From: Halobacteriales archaeon QS_9_67_15
GTDB taxonomy: Archaea; Halobacteriota; Halobacteria; Halobacteriales; Haloarculaceae
Assembly (NCBI GenBank): GCA_003023165.1
Contig: PXSD01000052.1
Coordinates: 1-16,550, forward strand
Length of the DNA stretch: 16,550 bases
Reading direction: 5' to 3'
Part shown: positions 6,537 through 14,083 of the stretch, one piece after another
Numbering within the stretch: position 1 is the stretch's first letter
How the letters are laid out: each line of letters starts with the position of its first letter
The notes under the pieces: model-generated
Database searches by the model: none
Told to the model about the DNA's origin: nothing
The model's input: the letters and a program-made list of their open reading frames with translations, nothing else
Made by a program: the position numbers and the translations under genes

Positions 6537-8111
6537 CTACTCGTCGTCGTCATCGTCGTCTGAACCCTCGTCCGCCGGCTCGTCGCCGTCGGGTGAGTCC
6601 TGTACGGTGTCGTCGCTCCCGGGCGAGAGCGGGTCGCCGCTGCCGCGTTCAGACTGGTCTCCCGAGCCGAACTCTCCGCCGTCCGTCCCGTCCGCGGCTC
6701 CCGAGTCGTCGCTTCGCTCGACGGTATCGTCCGACGCTCCGTACGTAAATGAGTCGGCCGTCTCCTCGGAGGCCGAGTCGCTGGAACCGCCCGCGTCCGG
6801 CGCGAGCGGGTCGTCCGTGTCCCCGCTGGCCGCGCCAGTCTCCGCGTCCGCTCGCTCTGTGCCGGCCCCGGCAGTGTCCCCGCCCTGTCCCCCTTCGCCG
6901 GTGGTCTCGTCCGCGAACAGCCCGAGTCCGGGCGCGTCGTCCGACTCGTCGGTATCGTCCGGTTCGCCGGCGTCGTCGGGTTCGGCTGCCGGTCCAGTGT
7001 CGTCGGTACCAGTAGATTCAGCGCCGCTGTCGGCACTCTCGGCCGGTTCCGATTCGGCAGCGGGGTAGTCCATCGGGTCCTCGTCCGTCCCCGCCGGCTC
7101 GCCGTCTTTGGGTTCGTCGCCGTCACCCGCCAGTTCGTCGCGCGACGGCGGGCCGTCGCTCTGCCCGAACCCGAGTTCCCCCGCGATCTCGCTCTCGCTC
7201 ACCAGGTCTTCGGGGGAATCGGACGGGTCCGCCTCGGCGGGATCGGACGCGTCCGCTCCAGCGGAGCCGGACATCTCGCCTTCGTCAGGGTCCGGGTTCT
7301 CCGGCGACTCGACGGCCGGCTCGGTGCTGTCGTCCGTCGTCGCTGCACGGTCGTCCGGTTCCGCCGCGCCGTCGACCGCGTCGTGGTCGGTCTCCGCCGT
7401 ATCCGCCCCACCAACGGGCGATTCCCAGCCGTCGCCCGTCTCGTCCTGCTGCTCGTCGACTGAGGGCCCGCTCACTCCGTCCGATTCCGGACTCGGCATC
7501 CGACGGCGGTCGGCGTTGACGTCGGCGGTCGAGTCGGTGTTCGTCGGCTCCGTCTCCGTCATCACCTCGCCGGCATCCAGCGGGGAATCCTTCGTCGCCC
7601 CCGAATCGGTCGGCGACGCGTCGGTCGGGGGACGCGTTCGCGCGACGGACTCGCGCGGCGCTCTCGGTCGCGGTTCCGGCCGGTCTATCGCTGACTCATC
7701 GGTGCCGACCGACTGTGCCTGCTCGCCCCCGTCGTCGACGGCCGGAGCAGTCTCCGACTCGGCTTCGTCGGTCGCGTCCGTGGACGACGGTTCCTCGTCG
7801 GTCTCGGCGTCCGACGTCAAGCTGTCGGTCGTCGCGCGTGCGACCCCGACGCTCGTCCCGTCGGCGACGAGTTTGTACGCGAGGCCGACCTGCCCGGCGC
7901 CGTAGAGGAACACGCCGAGCGCGGCGGCGAACCCGCCGACGGCCGCGAGTGCGCCGGCCTCGTTCGTCCCGATACCGCCGTTTTGGACCTGTTCGGAGAC
8001 GAGCCAGCCGCCGCCGGCCACGAGCGCGCCACAAAGCGCGACCAGGACGAGCCAGTACGAGAAGAGGGAGAAGCCGTAGCGAAACGCGGCGCCGCGAGGG
8101 AGGGATGTCAT
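6537..8111 (-). CDS. Two-TM membrane protein with ~425-residue acidic disordered tail (DUF7139-like)
   Basis: 524 residues. Two membrane helices at about 14-36 and 53-78 form a compact head; the segment after them (GQVGLAYKLVADGTSVGVAR, 73-92) resembles the conserved part of haloarchaeal proteins labelled DUF7139, an identification from memory. From about 95 to the end the chain is Asp/Glu/Ser/Thr/Gly/Ala/Pro-rich and surely disordered, ending in DDDDDDE. Short hydrophobic islands break the tail: SEIAGELGFG, APGLGLFAD, MDYPAAE and ADSFTYGA. No enzymatic motif is visible. The start at 8111 begins just before the first helix and has a CTATTAG box about 25-32 bp upstream, so it can be transcribed separately although it sits between ipk and rnj in the same direction. 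A membrane tether or scaffold role is speculation. Confidence 0.75.
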   Translation of the reverse strand: MTSLPRGAAFRYGFSLFSYWLVLVALCGALVAGGGWLVSEQVQNGGIGTNEAGALAAVGGFAAALGVFLYGAGQVGLAYKLVADGTSVGVARATTDSLTSDAETDEEPSSTDATDEAESETAPAVDDGGEQAQSVGTDESAIDRPEPRPRAPRESVARTRPPTDASPTDSGATKDSPLDAGEVMTETEPTNTDSTADVNADRRRMPSPESDGVSGPSVDEQQDETGDGWESPVGGADTAETDHDAVDGAAEPDDRAATTDDSTEPAVESPENPDPDEGEMSGSAGADASDPAEADPSDSPEDLVSESEIAGELGFGQSDGPPSRDELAGDGDEPKDGEPAGTDEDPMDYPAAESEPAESADSGAESTGTDDTGPAAEPDDAGEPDDTDESDDAPGLGLFADETTGEGGQGGDTAGAGTERADAETGAASGDTDDPLAPDAGGSSDSASEETADSFTYGASDDTVERSDDSGAADGTDGGEFGSGDQSERGSGDPLSPGSDDTVQDSPDGDEPADEGSDDDDDDE

Positions 8112-8136
8112 ATCACCCTCATTGCATAGCCCGACC

Positions 8137-8143
8137 TAATAGG
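8137..8143 (-). promoter_or_regulatory. TATA-like box of the acidic-tail membrane protein
   Basis: CTATTAG on the minus strand, 26-32 bp upstream of the ATG at 8111, within a near-palindromic CCTATTAGG. It suggests an independent leaderless transcript inside the isoprenoid cluster. Confidence 0.45.
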
Positions 8144-8203
8144 TTACGCCGATTCGACCGCGAAGCGGCGGCGACGGTCACTCCCAGTGAGCGATAGCGA
8201 CGA

Positions 8204-8896
8204 TCATCCCCGGCCGTCGACGACGGTTCCGGGGGATCCACCCGAGAGAAACTCCGGGATGTCGTCGGGTCCGAAGACGTGAGCGGGCGCCGACAGGGTC
8301 AGGAGCGTCTCCACCTTCGCGGCCATCCCGCCGGTCCGCTCGATCCGGTCGACTACGTCGCCCTCGGTGTCGAGGACGCCGGGCACCGTCGAGCAGAGAC
8401 CGACGCGGTCGACGTCCAGTCCACGCGCGAGCGCGACGACCAGGTCGTCGCCGCTCGTTATCGTCACGCCCGAACCGGACTGGACGACGCCGTCGCCGTG
8501 GAGTACGGGCGTGAACCCCCCCTCCAGCATCCGCTCCGTGCTCCCGGTCGGGAGGGAGAGGGTCCCGTCGCCGTCGCGGCTGGCGACCGACAGCGGGCGG
8601 ACCGGGAGCGCCTCGACGCCCGCCTCGTGGAACGCATCGAGAACGGCCCGGTTCAGTCGCCCCATCGCGCCGTGGATCGCGACCGCGTCCGTGGCCGACC
8701 GCGTTCCCTCGCTAGAGCTCACCCCGCGCTCGGCGGCCGCGTGGTGGCCGAAGCTCCCGCCGCCGTGGACGGCGACGAGGTCGTCGTCGGCCTCGGCGAC
8801 CGCCGCCGCGGCGGTCGCGAGCGCGTCCCCGTCGACCGTCTCGGGCGCGTCTTTCTCCGTGACGACGCTCCCGCCGAGCTTGAGGACGGTCGTCAT
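8204..8896 (-). CDS. ipk: Isopentenyl phosphate kinase
   Basis: 230 residues, amino-acid-kinase fold. Phosphorylates isopentenyl phosphate to IPP in the archaeal mevalonate variant. Visible: VLKLGGS (4-10) with the phosphate-contacting lysine K6; HGGGSFGHH (44-52) whose H51 corresponds to the histidine that distinguishes IPK from other kinases of the fold; TSGDD (147-151); and TGGMAAKVE (188-196). It is somewhat shorter than typical IPKs (about 250), mainly in the C-terminal nucleotide-binding loops. Its ATG overlaps the mvk stop (ATGA, four bases), showing co-transcription and translational coupling. A 5-bp hairpin TCACT/AGTGA with a CCC loop (8178-8190) follows the stop and may help end the transcript. 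IPP feeds idsA in the same cluster. Confidence 0.94.
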   Translation of the reverse strand: MTTVLKLGGSVVTEKDAPETVDGDALATAAAAVAEADDDLVAVHGGGSFGHHAAAERGVSSSEGTRSATDAVAIHGAMGRLNRAVLDAFHEAGVEALPVRPLSVASRDGDGTLSLPTGSTERMLEGGFTPVLHGDGVVQSGSGVTITSGDDLVVALARGLDVDRVGLCSTVPGVLDTEGDVVDRIERTGGMAAKVETLLTLSAPAHVFGPDDIPEFLSGGSPGTVVDGRG

Positions 8897-9876
8897 TCGA
8901 CGCGGACCCCCTGGATGTCGAGTTCCGCGCGGAACGTTTCCTCGCACCCGGGCAGGTAGCGGAGTGCGGTCTCCGTCTCCTCGCTCTCGTCGAGCGCGAC
9001 CACGCAGCCACCGCCGCCCGCGCCCGTGAGTTTCGCCCCGAGCGCGCCCGCGTCTCTGGCCGCCCACACCATCGAGTCCAGCGACCGGGCGGAGACGCCC
9101 AGCGCCGACAGCAGCCCGTGGTTGAAGTCCATCAGCTGTCCGAGCTCCGCGACGTCGCCCGCACCGAGCGCCGCCTCGCCGTTGCGGACCAGGTCGCCGA
9201 TGGCCGCCACCGTGTCCGCGGCGAAGTCGTACTCGTCTTTCAGTTCGCGGACGCCGGCGACGAGGGCGCCCGTGTCCCCCGCGCCGCCGTCGAAGCCGAT
9301 GACGAAAGGGAGTTCCGGAGCGTCGAGCGACCGGCAGTCGTCGCCCTCGACGCGGACCGCGCCGCCGGTCGCCGAGCAGAACGTGTCTGCGCGGGAGGCG
9401 TTGCCCTCCTGGACTGCGAGCTCCGCCTGGTAGGCGCGGTCGGCTACTTCGGTGGCGGAGAGGTCGGCCCCTAACTCTCGAGTGGCGGCGAGGATCCCCG
9501 CCGCCGTGACGGCGGCCGACGAGCCGAGTCCGGCGCCGAGCGGGATCTCGCTCTCGACGGTGATGTCGAACCCCGCTCGCGGCGCGTCCGCGGCGTCCCG
9601 CGCCTGTGCGACGGCGGCGTCGACGTAGCCGGTCGCGGCCTCGACGAGCGACTGGGAGACGTCGACGTCGGGGTTCGCGTCCGTCCGACCGCCGTACTCG
9701 ACGGTGAACCCGTCGAGACTGAGGTCCTCGGCGTGGACGCGGAGGTGGTCGTCGTCGCGTTCCTCGACTGTCACCCGCGCGCGGCGGTCGATGGCGCAGG
9801 GTACCGCCGGTTCCCCGTACACCACTGCGTGCTCCCCGAAGAGGTAGACCTTCCCGGGCGCGCTCGCGGTAACCAT
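8893..9876 (-). CDS. mvk: Mevalonate kinase (GHMP family)
   Basis: 327 residues. Phosphorylates mevalonate to 5-phosphomevalonate with ATP, feeding the archaeal lipid pathway. GHMP hallmarks: APGKVYLFGEHAVVYG (6-21), the ATP-binding motif PLGAGLGSSAA (112-122), the conserved acidic site in EGNASRADTF (157-166, D164 probably catalytic), and the C-terminal KLTGAGGGGC (282-291). The ATG at 9876 matches the family start; the 19 upstream in-frame residues are not family-like. First gene of an operon with ipk (4-bp overlap) and divergent from priS across a 91-bp spacer. A weak CCTAAC box about 25-30 bp upstream may be its promoter. Confidence 0.95.
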   Translation of the reverse strand: MVTASAPGKVYLFGEHAVVYGEPAVPCAIDRRARVTVEERDDDHLRVHAEDLSLDGFTVEYGGRTDANPDVDVSQSLVEAATGYVDAAVAQARDAADAPRAGFDITVESEIPLGAGLGSSAAVTAAGILAATRELGADLSATEVADRAYQAELAVQEGNASRADTFCSATGGAVRVEGDDCRSLDAPELPFVIGFDGGAGDTGALVAGVRELKDEYDFAADTVAAIGDLVRNGEAALGAGDVAELGQLMDFNHGLLSALGVSARSLDSMVWAARDAGALGAKLTGAGGGGCVVALDESEETETALRYLPGCEETFRAELDIQGVRVE

Positions 9877-9936
9877 GCCCACCCCTCGAACCCGCGGGGA
9901 GTTAGGGGTTTCCGAACCGTGCCGTGAGCGCAAACG

Positions 9937-9943
9937 CTTTTGG
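9937..9943 (+). promoter_or_regulatory. TATA-like box of priS
   Basis: CTTTTGG about 25-31 bp upstream of the GTG at 9968, preceded by GCAAACG. The spacing supports the GTG start and a leaderless priS transcript. Confidence 0.45.
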
Positions 9944-9967
9944 CCCCCCGTTCGAAACCGGGTAGCC

Positions 9968-11128
9968 GTGCAGGAACAGACGCGGGCGTACCTCCGGGGT
10001 CGCTTCGGCGACCACTACCGGCGGACGGAGTTTTCGCCCCCGCCGGCGGCCAACGAGCGCGAGTGGGGCTACGTCCCCTGGACCGACAGCCCCGGCGAGA
10101 CGATGGTCCGTCACCGCTCGCTGCTCGATATGGGGTCGCTGGCGGGCTTTCTCTCCCGCGAGCGCCCGAAACACGTCTACTTCTCCGCGGGCCGCTACGA
10201 GAGCCCCGCGGTGAGTTCGATGAGCGAGAAGCGCTGGCGCTCCTCGGACCTGGTCTTCGACCTCGACGCGGACCATCTCCCGTCAGTGACGCCCGGCGAC
10301 GACAGCTACGCCGAGATGCTCGCCAAGTGCAAGGACGCGCTCCGACGGCTACTCGACTTCCTCGAGGCCGACTTCGGCTTCGAGGACCTGACGGTCGTGT
10401 TCTCGGGCAGTCGCGGCTACCACGTCCACGTCCGCGACGGGACGGTCCAGCAGTTAGAGAGCGACGCGCGACGCGAGGTCGTCGACTACGTCCGCGGGAT
10501 CGGCCTCAACCCCGAACTCGTGGAGACGACGGAGATGCGCGGCGGCGTCACCCGGCGGGCGCTCGAAACTGAGGGCGGCTGGGGCCGACGCGTCCACGGA
10601 CACCTCCTCGATTACGTCGACGACCTCGTGGCGATGGCGGAAGACGAGGCCAAGGTTCGATTGCAGGAACTCGACGGCGTCGGCGAGAAGCGAGCGAGCA
10701 CCGTCTACGGGGCGCTGGAGAACAACGCCGAGGCGCTCGAAGCGGGCAACATCGAACTCGGCGGCGTCGGACTGCGGACGCTGCTCGACGGGTTCGTCTC
10801 GGAGGTCGTCGAGCGACAGAACGCACCGATCGACGAGCCGGTGTCGACCGACGTGAACCGACTGATCCGGCTCCCGGGGAGCCTCCACGGCGGCAGCGCG
10901 CTGGAAGTCCGGCGGATCGACCCCCCGGACCTCGACGACTTCGACCCGCTCGTGGACGCCGTCCCGGAGACGTTCGTCGGGCACGAGATCAGCATCGACG
11001 TGACGGGCTCGGGACCGGTCGAACTCTACGGCGATAGCTTTAATCTGGAGGCGGGAGAGAGTTCCGTTCCGGAGTATCTCGGCGCGTTCCTGATGGCGAG
11101 AGGGCGCGCCGAGAAGGCACCAGAATGA
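9968..11128 (+). CDS. priS: DNA primase catalytic subunit PriS
   Basis: 386 residues; small subunit of the archaeal/eukaryotic-type primase, which synthesises primers with PriL. Catalytic motifs: VFDLDAD (96-102), supplying the metal-binding aspartates; SGSRGYHVH (146-154), the nucleotide-binding motif; and the third acidic region STDVNRLIRLPGSLHG (293-308). The only cysteine seen is C121, so the structural zinc-binding knob known in other archaeal PriS proteins is absent or rebuilt without cysteines. Start: the GTG at 9968 gives a product beginning QEQTRAYLRGRFGDHY and lies about 27 bp after a TATA-like box; an in-frame ATG at 9875 would add 31 non-conserved residues and overlap mvk. The GINS gene follows after 19 bp in the same direction, so a replication operon is likely. 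Confidence 0.95.
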   Translation: MQEQTRAYLRGRFGDHYRRTEFSPPPAANEREWGYVPWTDSPGETMVRHRSLLDMGSLAGFLSRERPKHVYFSAGRYESPAVSSMSEKRWRSSDLVFDLDADHLPSVTPGDDSYAEMLAKCKDALRRLLDFLEADFGFEDLTVVFSGSRGYHVHVRDGTVQQLESDARREVVDYVRGIGLNPELVETTEMRGGVTRRALETEGGWGRRVHGHLLDYVDDLVAMAEDEAKVRLQELDGVGEKRASTVYGALENNAEALEAGNIELGGVGLRTLLDGFVSEVVERQNAPIDEPVSTDVNRLIRLPGSLHGGSALEVRRIDPPDLDDFDPLVDAVPETFVGHEISIDVTGSGPVELYGDSFNLEAGESSVPEYLGAFLMARGRAEKAPE

Positions 11129-11147
11129 CGGAGAGAACCGAACAGCG

Positions 11148-12200
11148 ATGATGGACCTGGACGAACTGCGCTCCGTGCAGAGCCGCGAGCGACAGACCGA
11201 CAGCCTCCAGCAGCTGCGGGAGTCGTTCTACCAGGACGCGGGCGAGTTCATCCAGCAGCTCCACCGCGAGCGCGAGCGCGCCGCGGACCAGGCCGACGAC
11301 CCGTGGGACGCGCCCGAGGTCAACCGCCTGAGCGACGACATCGACACGGCCGAGCAGACGGTCGAGGCCATCTACGAGCGCCGCGTCGGCAAGACCGTCA
11401 AGATGGCGTCGCTGGCCGCCGCGGACATGCCGACCGAAGACGAGGGCCTCACCGCGGAGGAGCGGACGCTGTTCGAGACGCTGGTCGAAGCCATCGAGCG
11501 GAACCGAACGAACGTCGAGGCAGTCATCGACGGTGAGAACCCCGCGCAGGCCGTCGCGGACGCGGAGCAGGCCGTCGACTCGATGGCAGCTGCTGGCTCC
11601 ACGTCGGCGTCAGACTCGGCGGCCGAAGCCAGCGGTGGCGGGGGCCGCACGGAGACGCCGACGGACCCGGCCGCGCTCGAGAACGAGGCACGGGAGCCGG
11701 CGCCGCGAAGCGGCGGGCCGTCGTCGGATTCGTCCGGCAACGAGTCCGGTTCGGCGGACCTGTCCGACGAGTCGGCGGTCGACGCGGCGGACCTGATGGG
11801 CGGCGACGGTCCGGAGGCCACCGCGGCGGACGCGACGGCTGCGCCGGACTCGACGGCCGACGCTGCGGTCGATGACACCGATGCGCCCTCGACAGGGGTC
11901 GACGAAACCGTTTCGGCCGAACCAGACGCCGTCCCGGCCGGTGGGACGCCCGCGGACGGAGACAGGGACGGCGGCATCTCCGATTCGGACACCGGAGCCG
12001 AGACGGAGCCGGTCGACGAGACGGACGCCGCCGACGAACCGGCTGTCGAGCGCGCGACGGTCAAGATAACGAGCGACATCGGCGAGATATTCGGCGTCGA
12101 CCAGCGCGCGTACGACCTCTCGCCCGACGACGTGGTCCAGCTCCCGGAGGCCAACGCCGGACCGCTGGTCGACCGCGACGCCGCCGAGCGCCTCGACTAA
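11148..12200 (+). CDS. GINS complex subunit (Gins51/Gins15 type) with long acidic linker
   Basis: 350 residues. GINS joins MCM and the Cdc45/RecJ-like protein in the archaeal replicative helicase. The N-terminal helical A domain (about 1-147) begins MDLDELRSVQSRERQ and contains RRVGKTVKMASLAA (78-91), the conserved GINS core helix. The C-terminal B domain (about 303-350) is ATVKITSDIGEIFGVD, then YDLSPDDVVQLPEANAGPLV. A-then-B order marks the Sld5/Psf1-like archaeal paralogue. Between them lies a linker of about 155 residues rich in Ala, Asp, Ser, Thr, Gly and Glu, unusually long for the family. Translation may begin at 11148 or at the adjacent ATG at 11151; the latter better matches related starts. 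Downstream of priS by 19 bp. Confidence 0.9.
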   Translation: MMDLDELRSVQSRERQTDSLQQLRESFYQDAGEFIQQLHRERERAADQADDPWDAPEVNRLSDDIDTAEQTVEAIYERRVGKTVKMASLAAADMPTEDEGLTAEERTLFETLVEAIERNRTNVEAVIDGENPAQAVADAEQAVDSMAAAGSTSASDSAAEASGGGGRTETPTDPAALENEAREPAPRSGGPSSDSSGNESGSADLSDESAVDAADLMGGDGPEATAADATAAPDSTADAAVDDTDAPSTGVDETVSAEPDAVPAGGTPADGDRDGGISDSDTGAETEPVDETDAADEPAVERATVKITSDIGEIFGVDQRAYDLSPDDVVQLPEANAGPLVDRDAAERLD

Positions 12201-12242
12201 ACGGGCGACGTCTCTACGGAAATCAAACCGAACAGCCCGGCG

Positions 12243-13406
12243 TCAGCGACCGGGGTTCGGACGCGACCCGAGTGTGAGTTCGACGGTCCGTTCCTCGCCG
12301 TCGCGCAGGACGGTCACGTCGACGGTGTCGCCGGGACTGGTCTGTAGCGCGAGGAAGCTCGCCAGCGCTTCGCGAGTGGGGATCGGCGTGTCATCGAGCG
12401 CGACGACGACGTCGCCACCCGTCTCGACACCGGTCTGGCCGGCGACGCTCGTCTCTCCCGTCGACCCGCGGAGAACGCCGTCCGACGGGCCGCTGTCGCG
12501 GACGACCGCGATGTAGACGCCGACCCGGTCGTCCACGTCGTTGGCTTCGGCCAGGAGCGGGCCGACCGTCTGCAGGCGCACGCCCATGTAGGAGTGTTCG
12601 TACTCCCCGTCCTCGATGAGCGCGGGGATCACGCGACGGGTGAGCGGTGCGGAGATGGCGAAGCCGATGTTGTCGCCGCCGCCGGAGTTGATGACGCCGA
12701 CCACGTCTCCCTCGAGCGTGACGAGCGGCCCGCCGGAGTTCCCGGGGTTGACGGCCGCGTCGGTCTGGATCGCGTCCGGGATCGAGAAGTCGTTCGGCGC
12801 GGGCAGCGTCCGGTTGACGCCACTGACGATACCTGCGGAGACCGACCCGGAGTACCGGAAGGGGTTGCCGATGGCGACGACCTTGCTCCCGACGACGGGG
12901 TCCGACTCCGCGAGTGCGAGCGGCGTCGAACTCTCGGGGAGGTCCGAGACCGAGAGCACGGCGAGGTCGCTGTAGACGTCGGTGCCGACCATCGCGGCGC
13001 TCAGCCACTCGCTCTCGCGGAACCGGAGGAAGACGTCTTCGGCGCCCTCGACGACGTGCTGGTTCGTGACGACGTACCCGTCGCTGTAGACGAACCCCGT
13101 CCCGCCCGCGGGGTTCGGCGCGCTCGTGTACACCTGGATCTGCGCGACAGAGCCGATAGTAGCGCCGTAGACGTCCGCGTACGCGCCGTCGTCCGACCGG
13201 TCGAACTGCTCGTAGTTGTCGGCCTCGCTCCCGCCGTCGGCCGGCACCGGTGTGTCCGGGTCCACGGGCCTCGTGTCTTCGTCGTCCTCGACACCGCCGT
13301 CGCCGCTGCCACCGAACAGCGAGTCGGAACACCCGGCGGTGCCGGCCGCGAGCGCCGTCCCGCAAACCGCCAGAAATCGTCGCCGTGACGAGTCGGACCT
13401 GTCCAT
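12243..13406 (-). CDS. Tat lipoprotein HtrA/DegP-like serine protease with PDZ domain
   Basis: 387 residues. The N-terminus has a Tat motif SRRRFLAVCG and a lipobox ending in C26 (AGTAGC), so it is probably exported folded and lipid-anchored. An acidic linker (about 27-75) precedes a trypsin-like domain with the full catalytic triad: H117 in VTNQHVV, D147 in YSDLAVL, and S224 in NPGNSGGPLV. A PDZ domain occupies about 275-380 (HSYMGVRLQTVGP, then GDVVVALDDTPI). Expected role: surface proteolysis and quality control of exported proteins; substrates unknown. The start has a GATTTAT box about 25-30 bp upstream. It is convergent with the GINS gene (42-bp gap) and divergent from the small membrane protein at 13558. 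Confidence 0.93.
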   Translation of the reverse strand: MDRSDSSRRRFLAVCGTALAAGTAGCSDSLFGGSGDGGVEDDEDTRPVDPDTPVPADGGSEADNYEQFDRSDDGAYADVYGATIGSVAQIQVYTSAPNPAGGTGFVYSDGYVVTNQHVVEGAEDVFLRFRESEWLSAAMVGTDVYSDLAVLSVSDLPESSTPLALAESDPVVGSKVVAIGNPFRYSGSVSAGIVSGVNRTLPAPNDFSIPDAIQTDAAVNPGNSGGPLVTLEGDVVGVINSGGGDNIGFAISAPLTRRVIPALIEDGEYEHSYMGVRLQTVGPLLAEANDVDDRVGVYIAVVRDSGPSDGVLRGSTGETSVAGQTGVETGGDVVVALDDTPIPTREALASFLALQTSPGDTVDVTVLRDGEERTVELTLGSRPNPGR

Positions 13407-13430
13407 ACCGGTCCGTAGGCTACCAGACGA

Positions 13431-13437
13431 ATAAATC
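13431..13437 (-). promoter_or_regulatory. TATA-like box of the HtrA-like protease
   Basis: GATTTAT on the minus strand, 25-31 bp upstream of the ATG at 13406; leaderless spacing. Confidence 0.5.
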
Positions 13438-13557
13438 CGCGGACGAGACAGCGGCCGACGGTCTCTCTCGACGCGTTCGGGGCGGACAGGGCCGCCGACA
13501 GGTGAGCGCGAGCGCGCTTGGGTAAACTACAACACGCCCGTTCGCAAAGGGTGTGTC

Positions 13558-13902
13558 ATGAGCCGCGACGACGTGACGGACGGGCCCGCTCGCCCGGACT
13601 GGCGACGCCCCGCGCTCCGCGTCGGTCTGGAGGTCGCGCTCGTCGCGCTCGTCGCCACGTACCTCTCGATCCGCATCTCCTCGCCGCTGGTCGCCGCTCT
13701 CGTCGTCGTCGCCGCCATCGTCGGCTCCGTGGCCCTGCTGTTCCGGACGCTCGACCGGCAGGCCTACGCGTGGGTCAGGTACGCGAGCAAGCGCGCACAG
13801 CAGAGCCAGCGGGAACAGAAACGCGAGCGCGAACAGCGTCGAAAACAGCAGCGGCAGGCTCAGCAACGCCAGCAGCGGGCTGAGAGCGATTCAGACGGGT
13901 AG
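13558..13902 (+). CDS. Small two-TM membrane protein (DUF4229-like layout) with basic Gln/Arg tail
   Basis: 114 residues. Two predicted membrane helices (about 22-38 and 43-62) separated by the short turn SIRISSP, then a cytoplasmic-type tail (about 66-108) dominated by Arg, Lys, Gln and Glu, probably a long helix or coiled coil, closing with ESDSDG. The basic tail contrasts with the acidic proteome around it and may contact nucleic acid or membrane phosphates; this is inference. The arrangement recalls small DUF4229-type proteins, but I do not recognise the family firmly. The start is the first ATG before the hydrophobic segments; TAAACTAC about 30 bp upstream is a weak promoter candidate. 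Confidence 0.75.
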   Translation: MSRDDVTDGPARPDWRRPALRVGLEVALVALVATYLSIRISSPLVAALVVVAAIVGSVALLFRTLDRQAYAWVRYASKRAQQSQREQKREREQRRKQQRQAQQRQQRAESDSDG

Positions 13903-14001
13903 CAGCCGATACCGATGGAGAGCGTCGACGGACGTCCCGAGCCGTTACTGATACACGTGCTACGAAACCGCTCCGCTCGAGTGCCGATCCGTGGACGACG
14001 A

Positions 14002-14051
14002 TCGCCGCCCCGGGGCGGCGAATATCTTCACGAAGGTACAGCCGGCAGTAT
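14002..14051. repeat. Half copy (inverted) of the palindromic intergenic element
   Basis: These 50 bp match the reverse complement of 3756-3805 at 49 of 50 positions; the one difference is GGTACAG against GTTACAG. The copy contains the central GC palindrome and one outer arm, TACAGCCGGCAGTAT, but the second arm is not present on the upstream side. Its end, AGTAT followed by AAG, forms a TATA-like box for the gene at 14084. It is 10.2 kb from the complete copy. Confidence 0.8.
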
Positions 14052-14053
14052 AA
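14049..14053 (+). promoter_or_regulatory. TATA-like box at the end of the repeat, upstream of the metallo-hydrolase
   Basis: TATAA, 31-35 bp upstream of the ATG at 14084. The first three bases belong to the repeat arm and the rest to flanking DNA. A start about 25 bp downstream would leave a leader of only a few bases. Confidence 0.45.
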
Positions 14054-14083
14054 GTGCGTTTGCTTCGTACGTCCGGCTGAACC

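Noticed and set aside
6205..7126. Ser/Pro/Arg-rich frames on both strands near 6.2-7.1 kb
   Set aside because: Shadows of the low-complexity acidic tail gene and of the GC-rich RNase J leader; no signal peptide, domain or usable start supports them.
9945..9965. GTTCGAAAC resembling a tRNA T-loop
   Set aside because: No acceptor, D or anticodon arms surround it; the DNA is the 91-bp mvk-priS spacer.
9875..9967. Upstream ATG extending PriS by 31 residues
   Set aside because: It would overlap the mvk start, has no promoter at leaderless distance, and the extra residues are not family-like; the GTG at 9968 has a TATA-like box at the right distance.
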